Shown here in pieces: positions 6,123 through 11,874 of a stretch of 11,874 nt of DNA. The stretch is taken from contig JAKMFM010000028.1 of NCBI GenBank assembly GCA_022425445.1, positions 1 through 11,874 on the forward strand, read 5' to 3'. The stretch comes from Planktomarina sp. (GTDB lineage Bacteria; Pseudomonadota; Alphaproteobacteria; Rhodobacterales; Rhodobacteraceae). The stretch's first letter is position 1, and each line of letters opens with the position of its first letter. The position numbers and the translations under genes are program-made. The notes under the pieces were generated by a model. The model did not search any database, was not told the origin of the DNA, and saw nothing but the letters and a program-made list of their open reading frames with translations.

Positions 6123-8381
6123 ATGCGCCAAGGGCTTGTCAGTTCTTTATTGGATAAAATGGCGGATCTGCGCGCAAACCCGCAGGTTAACTCGGTCTTG
6201 ACCTTTGTTTTGGTGGTTACGGGGCCTTTGTTAGTGTTTCTGACCTTCTATGCCATGCAGCCAATTGAAGGTGGGCGGGCTTCGCTGCGGCTTATTTTGA
6301 CCGCAGATTTCGTTTATATTTTGTTTATTACCACCTTGCTCATCCGCAGGATTGTCCAGCTGGCAGCGGCGCGTCGAGCAAAATCAGCCGGCTCACGGTT
6401 GCATTTTCGCCTCACGGCGGCTTTCGGGGTAATCGCCTTGTTCCCAACGATTTTGGTCGCGATTTTTGCCGTGCTTTCGGTCAACCAAGCACTGGAGGGG
6501 TGGTTTTCTGAAAGAGTGCGCAATGCGGTCGGAACGTCATTGAACGCAGCGCAAGCCTATGAGGCGCAGACTCGCAATGGGGTCATTTCGGATGCTCTAA
6601 TCTTTGCAAAACGACTTAATAAAATGAATCAAAACAATTTTTTTTCGCGCAGTATGGATATGGACAGCCAGCTTAGTCCGGCGCTGACCAATATTCAGAC
6701 CCAATTCGAGCGCGGATTTAAAGAGATATATATCATCAATAATCTGGGAGAATTGCGGCTGCGCGGGCCGTCGTCCTATTTGTTTGACTATGAACAACCG
6801 ACCCAAGAGCAAATTATAGACGCCGATGGTCTGGAGCCTGTGATTATAACGGATTGGCCGGGCAATGAGATGCGTGCGCTTATCCGTTTGCAAAGCTACA
6901 CCAACCATTACCTGTATCTGACACGAAGTGTGGAGGGGTCTCTTTTGGCATTGCTTGAAGAAACCACCGAAACCGCGCGCTATTACAATCAGCTTGAATC
7001 AGAACGTGGACGGCTCCTATTTGATTTTGGGCTGTTGTACCTCGCTTTTGCGGTGATTTTGATTTTGACAGCTACTTGGCTTGGGCTTTGGTTTGCCGAA
7101 CGATTGGCCAGTCCTGTGGGCCGTATGGCGGCGGCGGCGCAAAAAGTTGGAGCAGGGGATTTGGACGCCCAGATTGAAAATATCAAAGGTGATGACGAAA
7201 TCGCGATGCTGGCGCGTTACTTCAATCAAATGACGCACCGTTTAAAAGGCCAGCGTGACACCCTCATCAAAAGTGCCGATCAAGCGGAGCGTCGCCGGCG
7301 ATTGTTCGATTCTGTTTTGGCGTCTGTGACCTCTGGCGTGATTGGTCTCGATCAAGCGGGCAATATTATGTTTCTGAACAAGTCTGCCCAACGCGTCTTG
7401 GACCTTGCAGAGGCAACAGAGCCGCGCGTGCTGGCGGACGCGGTACCAGAGTTGGCCAGTATGTTCACAGATTTTTGTTCAAGCCTTTCGGATGTGGCAC
7501 AGCGTGAAGTGCGGATTGTGCGCCGGGGGAAGCTGGAGAGCCTTTTGGTGCGCATTGCCCGCCGGTCCGATGAAATGTCGGATGCGGAGGGCTATGTTAT
7601 CGCCCTGGAAGATGTCACAGATTTGGTGAGCGCGCAGCGTATGGCCGCTTGGGGAGATGTTGCCCGACGGATTGCCCATGAGATTAAGAACCCTTTGACG
7701 CCGATACGGTTGTCTGCGGAACGCATTAAACGCAAATTCTCACCGCAAGTGGGCGAGGAGTCAGAGCAGCTGGAACGTATGACGGATGTCATTGTGCGCC
7801 AAACCAATGAACTCAGCCGAATTGTCGACGAATTTTCGCAATTTGCTCGGATGCCCGAACCAGATTGCCGGCCCACAAATTTCAGCGAATTTCTCAGGGG
7901 GACGATATTGTTGCAGGAAAGTGGGCAACCAGATGTGAAATTCACGTTAGATTTGCCCAAGGATGCGATCTGGATTGATGCGGATGCATCTATGATTGGC
8001 CGTGCCGTGACCAATTTGTTGAAGAACGCAGGCGAATCCATCGATGACCGAAAAGCGTATCAGCCCGATCATGAAGGCGAAATTCGCATTACAGCGGCGC
8101 AAACCGATCGTTCGGTGGTGGTAGAGATCTCAGACAATGGCGCCGGGTTGCCGGAAGATCGTGCCCGGCTTCTAGAGCCCTATGTGACCAACCGCTTATC
8201 AGGAACCGGCCTGGGCCTGTCGATTGTTGTCAAAACCATCGAAGAACATGGCGGTACCTTTGCACTCACCGATGCAGAAGCCTTCGACGCGACCGTCCGG
8301 CCTGGGGCCAAAGCCGTCATCAAACTGCCGCGATTGTCCGATAGCGCCGCACAGAAAATTGACTTAGGAATACCAGCATGA
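6123..8381 (+). CDS. ntrY: Membrane sensor histidine kinase NtrY
   Basis: Inner-membrane sensor kinase of the NtrY/NtrX pair, 752 aa, typical for the family. The N-terminal part has three hydrophobic segments at about residues 24-44, 56-77 and 97-121, then a probable periplasmic sensor region (about 122-301) and a fourth membrane segment (302-324). A HAMP linker follows (about 325-378, PVGRMAAAAQKVGAGDLDA), then a PAS domain (about 390-500) and the kinase core. The H box is VARRIAHEIKNPLTPIRLS with His519; the N box is NLLKNAGES (631-639), G1 DNGAGLPED (671-679), and EPYVTNRLSGTGLGLS (685-700) covers the G2 region. All catalytic elements look intact. The start ATG at 6123 has AAGGGG 8 nt upstream; a TTG at 6069 would add 18 unsupported residues. 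The gene begins 75 bp after ntrC and ends in an ATGA overlap with ntrX. In relatives NtrYX has been tied to nitrogen, nitrate respiration and redox control; the signal sensed here is unknown. Confidence 0.93.
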   Translation: MRQGLVSSLLDKMADLRANPQVNSVLTFVLVVTGPLLVFLTFYAMQPIEGGRASLRLILTADFVYILFITTLLIRRIVQLAAARRAKSAGSRLHFRLTAAFGVIALFPTILVAIFAVLSVNQALEGWFSERVRNAVGTSLNAAQAYEAQTRNGVISDALIFAKRLNKMNQNNFFSRSMDMDSQLSPALTNIQTQFERGFKEIYIINNLGELRLRGPSSYLFDYEQPTQEQIIDADGLEPVIITDWPGNEMRALIRLQSYTNHYLYLTRSVEGSLLALLEETTETARYYNQLESERGRLLFDFGLLYLAFAVILILTATWLGLWFAERLASPVGRMAAAAQKVGAGDLDAQIENIKGDDEIAMLARYFNQMTHRLKGQRDTLIKSADQAERRRRLFDSVLASVTSGVIGLDQAGNIMFLNKSAQRVLDLAEATEPRVLADAVPELASMFTDFCSSLSDVAQREVRIVRRGKLESLLVRIARRSDEMSDAEGYVIALEDVTDLVSAQRMAAWGDVARRIAHEIKNPLTPIRLSAERIKRKFSPQVGEESEQLERMTDVIVRQTNELSRIVDEFSQFARMPEPDCRPTNFSEFLRGTILLQESGQPDVKFTLDLPKDAIWIDADASMIGRAVTNLLKNAGESIDDRKAYQPDHEGEIRITAAQTDRSVVVEISDNGAGLPEDRARLLEPYVTNRLSGTGLGLSIVVKTIEEHGGTFALTDAEAFDATVRPGAKAVIKLPRLSDSAAQKIDLGIPA

Positions 8382-9778
8382 CCGATATTTTGATTATTGA
8401 TGACGAGCGCGACATCCGCGAGTTGATCTCTGAAATCTTGATTGAAGAAGGCTACAAAACGCGGCTTGCAGGCACGTCAGATGCGGCCATGCGCTTGATC
8501 ACCGATGACCGCCCGGCCATGTTAATCCTCGACATCTGGCTGAAAGACAGTGCGATGGATGGAATTGATATCCTGAAGTCGGTTAAATCCAATTATCCGG
8601 ATATTCCGGTGGTGATTATTTCCGGGCACGGCAACATCGAGATTGCTGTTGCGGCCATCAAACAGGGCGCGTTTGATTTCATCGAAAAACCTTTCAACAT
8701 CGATCAATTGATTGTGGTTATTCGCCGGGCAATGGAAGTGGCCAATCTGCGCAGCGAAAACACCGCTTTGCGCAGCCAATACCAGCAACCCTTGGAGCTG
8801 ATTGGGCAAAGTGGCGTGTTTAAAACTTTGAAGAGCAATCTTGATAAGGTGACAAAATCAAATGGCCGGGTTTTGTTGACAGGCCCCTCCGGCGTCGGCA
8901 AGGAGACAGCCGCGCGCTATGTTCATGCGAATTCTAATAGGTACAATACCCCGCTCGTCGTAGTGAACTGTGCCTCGTTGGATGCCGAGACGGCGGATGC
9001 AAAGCTTTTTGGCGTCGAGGTGGACGGCAGGTTGCACCAAATGGGCCTATTGGAATTGGCACATAACGGTATTTTGTTTTTTGACGAAGTTGCAGATCTG
9101 CCGCTGGCCGTGCAAGCGCGGCTTTTGCGGGTTTTGGTGGACCAAAGCTTTACGCGGGTGGATGGTACCGCGGCACAGAAGGTCGATATTCGTGTCATCT
9201 CAGCCACAGCGAAAAGTTTGTCGCATGAAATTGAGCGCGGCGCGTTTCGTGAAGAGTTGTTTCACCGCTTAAATGTGGTGCCAATTGCTGTGCCCAGTCT
9301 TGAGGAGCGACGCGAAGATGTCTCCGTTTTGGCGGCGCATTTCTTGGTGGAGTTTCATACAAAGCTTGGCCTGCCAAATCGCCGATTGAGCGAAGATGCG
9401 GCGACGACGTTGGAAAGCATGATTTGGCCCGGAAACATTCGGCAGCTTAAGAACCTGATGGAGCGGGTGTTGATCATGGGGCCAGCCTCGGGAGATATTG
9501 AGCTTGAGGAGCTGCCCAGTGACACAGGCGTGGGCGACAGCCGAGACGGGCAGATCGTGATTTCGGGCAGTGTCGCTACATTTTCTTTGCGTGAAGCGCG
9601 GGAGCTGTTTGAGCGCGAATACCTTTTGACGCAAATCAATCGCTTTGGCGGCAATATCAGCCGCACGGCCAGTTTTGTGGGGATGGAGCGCTCTGCGCTG
9701 CATCGCAAGTTGAAATCACTCGGTGTGGTGACCTCAAATCGCAGCGCCGGACGGCTCGCGCAGCTCGAGGCAGAGTGA
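8378..9778 (+). CDS. ntrX: Response regulator NtrX, GAFTGA-less type
   Basis: Partner regulator of NtrY, 466 aa. Receiver domain at residues 1-120 with Asp8/Asp9, phospho-acceptor Asp52 (LILDIWL), Ser82 and Lys104. The AAA+ domain at about 139-370 has Walker A GPSGVGKE (169-176), an intact Walker B ILFFDE (232-237), the arginine-finger region FREELFHRL (290-298) and WPGNIRQLKNL (350-360). A Fis-type helix-turn-helix covers about 421-447 (GGNISRTASFVGMERSALHRKL). After LFGVE (210-214) the canonical GAFTGA loop is replaced by VDGRLHQ and is a few residues shorter, so contact with sigma-54 is not expected; unlike the neighbouring NtrC, the Asp236-Glu237 pair needed for ATP hydrolysis is kept. 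The start ATG overlaps the ntrY stop (ATGA), with AGGAA 7 nt upstream (8366-8370). NtrX and NtrC are paralogues, as are their kinases. Confidence 0.94.
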   Translation: MTDILIIDDERDIRELISEILIEEGYKTRLAGTSDAAMRLITDDRPAMLILDIWLKDSAMDGIDILKSVKSNYPDIPVVIISGHGNIEIAVAAIKQGAFDFIEKPFNIDQLIVVIRRAMEVANLRSENTALRSQYQQPLELIGQSGVFKTLKSNLDKVTKSNGRVLLTGPSGVGKETAARYVHANSNRYNTPLVVVNCASLDAETADAKLFGVEVDGRLHQMGLLELAHNGILFFDEVADLPLAVQARLLRVLVDQSFTRVDGTAAQKVDIRVISATAKSLSHEIERGAFREELFHRLNVVPIAVPSLEERREDVSVLAAHFLVEFHTKLGLPNRRLSEDAATTLESMIWPGNIRQLKNLMERVLIMGPASGDIELEELPSDTGVGDSRDGQIVISGSVATFSLREARELFEREYLLTQINRFGGNISRTASFVGMERSALHRKLKSLGVVTSNRSAGRLAQLEAE

Positions 9779-9859
9779 ATGAAAGAATTGACCTTCCGCA
9801 TGGGGTCTGACACACCCGCTTGCAGAGTTCATCGGATTTCAAGGGGGCAAAACCCATGA
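9779..9859 (+). other. Possible 26-codon ORF bridging ntrX and trkA
   Basis: An ATG one base after the ntrX stop opens a 26-residue frame (MKELTFRMGSDTPACRVHRI and six more) that ends in TGA overlapping the trkA ATG as ATGA. The layout resembles a coupling or leader ORF, but no family is recognised, no clear ribosome site precedes it, and such a short frame can occur by chance. Listed for completeness, not as a confident gene. Confidence 0.15.
9841..9847 (+). promoter_or_regulatory. Ribosome binding site deciding the trkA start
   Basis: AAGGGGG, 8 nt before the ATG at 9856. It supports the start that gives the 458-residue protein rather than the upstream ATG-like codon at 9820. Confidence 0.7.
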
Positions 9860-11232
9860 AAGTGATAATATGCGGAGCCGGTCAGGTGGGCTGGCAAATT
9901 GCACGCCATCTCGCCAATGAAAAAAACGACGTGACAGTCGTTGATCGCAATTCTGATCTCGTACGCCGCGCGACAGACTCTTTAGATGTGCAAGGCATTG
10001 TTGGCTTTGCCAGCTATCCTGATGTTTTGGCGCGGGCCGGGGCAGAGGATGCCGATATGGTCATCGCAGCCACGCACTCTGATGAGGTCAATATGGTGAC
10101 CTGCCAAGTGGCACATTCGGTGTTCAACATCCCGCGTAAAATCGCCCGCTTGCGGTCGCAAAGCTACTTAGATGCAATTTATGCAGATCTTTATCGCCGC
10201 GATCATTTGCCGATCGACGTGGTCATTAGCCCTGAAAAAGAGGTGTCCGAGGCCGCTTTACGCCGTTTGCAAACACCTGCGGCTTTTGAAACAGAATTTT
10301 TCTTCAATGGTCATGTCCAATTGCTTGGGATTACCTTGGATGACAAATGCCCGGTTCTCAACACGCCTCTGCGACAACTGTCAGACCTATTCTCAACACT
10401 GTCCGCAGTGGTGGTGGCCATTCGACGCGATGGCACATTGTTTGTTCCGAGCTCTGGCGACCAACTCTTTGCGGGAGATTCGTGCTATATCTTTGTGCAA
10501 AAACATGATGTGCAACGGGCGCTTGAAGTCTTTGGCAAAGCCGCCCATGTGCAGGATCGTATCGTTATTGTGGGCGGCGGTAATGTTGGGTTTTCGGTGG
10601 CCAAAAACCTGGAAAATCGCAGCAGTCGCATCCGCGCCAAAGTGATCGAGAAAGATAGGTTCACCGCAGAGCAAGCAGCTGAACTGCTGGAAAAAACAAT
10701 CGTACTTCATGGGGATGGGTTGGATGCAGATATGCTGTCGGAGGCCAATATTGAACGCAGCGATGCTATATTGGCGGTGACGGATGACGATAAAACTAAT
10801 CTGCTCGCGGCCATCCGCGCCAAATCCATGGGGTGTCCGCTGGCCATTTGTTTGATCAATGATCCATCGATGGAGCCTTTGTTGCGCGCGATGGGTATTG
10901 ATGCACATGTGAACCCACGAGCGACGACGGTCTCGTCTATTTTGCGGCATATTCGCCATGGGCGGGTGCGAGGTGTCTATTCCATCGGTGATGCGGAAGC
11001 GGAAGTGATTGAGGCACAGGTTTTGTCGACCTCCTCCATAGCCGGTCAAAGTATCCGCGATATTGAATTTCCTGAGGGCGTTCTGGTCGGTGCGGTACGC
11101 AAGGGAGATAAAATTCTAAAGCCATCTGGCGCGCTGCGTATTGATGAGGGGGACCATGTGGTTCTTTTCGCCCTTTCAGCCGACGTGGGCGAAGTGGAAC
11201 GCTTGCTGCAAGTTACGATAGATTTCTTCTAA
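9856..11232 (+). CDS. trkA: Trk potassium uptake regulatory subunit TrkA
   Basis: Cytoplasmic nucleotide-binding subunit that gates the TrkH/TrkG potassium channel. Length is exactly 458 aa, the same as E. coli TrkA. It has two tandem RCK halves. The first Rossmann fold begins MKVIICGAGQVGWQIA (GxGxxG at residues 7-12) with acidic Asp30 at the end of the second strand for NAD(H) ribose binding. The second begins RIVIVGGGNVGFSVAKNL (glycines 240-245) with Glu265 in the matching place. Each half is followed by a C-terminal TrkA_C-like region (about 140-225 and 375-455). The start ATG at 9856 is backed by AAGGGGG 8 nt upstream. It lies 77 bp after ntrX and 3 nt before trkH, so trkA-trkH are surely cotranscribed. 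Whether they share the ntrYX transcript is unknown, though the order is common in alphaproteobacteria. Confidence 0.95.
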   Translation: MKVIICGAGQVGWQIARHLANEKNDVTVVDRNSDLVRRATDSLDVQGIVGFASYPDVLARAGAEDADMVIAATHSDEVNMVTCQVAHSVFNIPRKIARLRSQSYLDAIYADLYRRDHLPIDVVISPEKEVSEAALRRLQTPAAFETEFFFNGHVQLLGITLDDKCPVLNTPLRQLSDLFSTLSAVVVAIRRDGTLFVPSSGDQLFAGDSCYIFVQKHDVQRALEVFGKAAHVQDRIVIVGGGNVGFSVAKNLENRSSRIRAKVIEKDRFTAEQAAELLEKTIVLHGDGLDADMLSEANIERSDAILAVTDDDKTNLLAAIRAKSMGCPLAICLINDPSMEPLLRAMGIDAHVNPRATTVSSILRHIRHGRVRGVYSIGDAEAEVIEAQVLSTSSIAGQSIRDIEFPEGVLVGAVRKGDKILKPSGALRIDEGDHVVLFALSADVGEVERLLQVTIDFF

Positions 11233-11235
11233 ATC

Positions 11236-11874
11236 ATGTGGAAGCGTTTTCAGAAATTGCCGTTGGCAATCTCAATCCCAACTCTTTTCATTGCGATGCT
11301 GATGATCCCATCGCTCCATGGTTTTATATCCGGGGACTCGCACAAGGGGCGCATTTTCTTTTATGCGGTGCTCTTGGGGCTCTTTGGTCTGACATTTTTG
11401 AGGTTTTCCCTACAAGGCGCTGTTTTTCCAATGCACCGCCATGCGCAGCTATGGTCTTTGATTGCCTTCTTTCTGGGATTTCCGATGCTTTTGGCCGTAC
11501 CGCTATATGAGGTGATCGGCACAGGCCAGTTCATTGATGCCTATCTCGATATCGTAAGCACTGTGACAACAACCGGGCTTCCGATCTTTGCTCCGAGCAG
11601 CTTAACTGAAACATTGGTGATTTGGCGGGTCAGTTTAGGCTGGGCCAGTGGATTTTTGATATGGGTGTTCGCTTGGTCGGTTTTCGCACCGCTCAACCTC
11701 GGAGGATTTGAGCACCTGGGCGCCCGTGGGGAGACAATGAACCAATCACAAGGCGCACGTCAAACCATAGGACGTCTGCCGGCGGAAAAATTTTGGCGCG
11801 AAGCGCTTCGCTTGGGGCCGGTCTATCTGTGGATCACGCTGGCAGCGGCTCTTGCGCTTTTGCTTGTGAGCGGT
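11236..11874 (+). CDS. trkH: Trk potassium transporter membrane subunit TrkH, N-terminal part (cut by window edge)
   Basis: Potassium-translocating membrane subunit that partners TrkA. The first 213 codons are present with no stop before the window edge; the full protein is usually about 480 aa. Reading MWKRFQKLPLAISIPTLFIA, the sequence has hydrophobic segments at about residues 10-30, 40-57, 72-92, 124-150 and 193-212. The first selectivity-filter loop DIVSTVTTTGLPIF (residues 105-118) is clear, with the key glycine Gly114. The ATG comes 3 nt after the trkA stop and has no good ribosome site, which fits translational coupling. The overlapping ORF at 11238-11510 in another frame is not a gene: its sequence is not TrkH-like while this frame is. 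Only the first of the expected four filter repeats is inside the window. Confidence 0.9.
   Translation, partial: MWKRFQKLPLAISIPTLFIAMLMIPSLHGFISGDSHKGRIFFYAVLLGLFGLTFLRFSLQGAVFPMHRHAQLWSLIAFFLGFPMLLAVPLYEVIGTGQFIDAYLDIVSTVTTTGLPIFAPSSLTETLVIWRVSLGWASGFLIWVFAWSVFAPLNLGGFEHLGARGETMNQSQGARQTIGRLPAEKFWREALRLGPVYLWITLAAALALLLVSG

Noticed and set aside
11238..11510. Open frame of 90 codons at the right end
   Set aside because: It lies in a different frame from the recognisable TrkH sequence and shows no family similarity.

Overview
The window looks like a conserved chromosomal segment from an alphaproteobacterium of the Rhodobacteraceae/Roseobacter type. The basis is gene order plus protein sequence: a fused ispDF gene, dusB (nifR3) directly in front of ntrB-ntrC, then ntrY-ntrX, then trkA-trkH, and an NtrC that lacks the sigma-54 contact motif, as is known for Rhodobacter capsulatus NtrC. 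No mobile element, CRISPR array, rRNA or tRNA gene was recognised. Nearly all the DNA is coding, and the longest non-coding stretch is about 165 bp.

Left part, minus strand: the 5' end of an ammonium transporter gene (amtB, cut by the window edge at base 1), a 141-bp gap, then a tightly overlapping operon read right to left: ispDF (isoprenoid precursor synthesis), pgpA (phosphatidylglycerol synthesis) and a stand-alone CinA C-terminal domain gene (pncC/cinA type, NMN deamidase). Each junction is a 4-base stop/start overlap.

Right part, plus strand, divergent from ispDF: dusB-ntrB-ntrC (GTGA overlap between dusB and ntrB; a 4-nt gap between ntrB and ntrC), a 75-bp gap, ntrY-ntrX (ATGA overlap), a 77-bp gap, then trkA and a truncated trkH running off the right edge. 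The theme is nitrogen control. NtrB/NtrC sense and respond to nitrogen status, NtrY/NtrX are the membrane-linked paralogous pair, AmtB is a classical NtrC target, and TrkA/TrkH are a potassium uptake system that follows ntrX here.

The most interesting observations are modest in scale. (1) NtrC has lost both the GAFTGA loop and the Walker B glutamate, and NtrX has lost GAFTGA but keeps the Walker B Asp-Glu pair, so neither looks like a sigma-54 activator. (2) The amtB and dusB-ntrBC upstream regions carry the same TTGC-N11-GCAA dyad in the same position relative to a candidate -10 box, which suggests a shared nitrogen operator. (3) ispDF may be transcribed as a leaderless or nearly leaderless mRNA. 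I did not find a clearly undescribed system.
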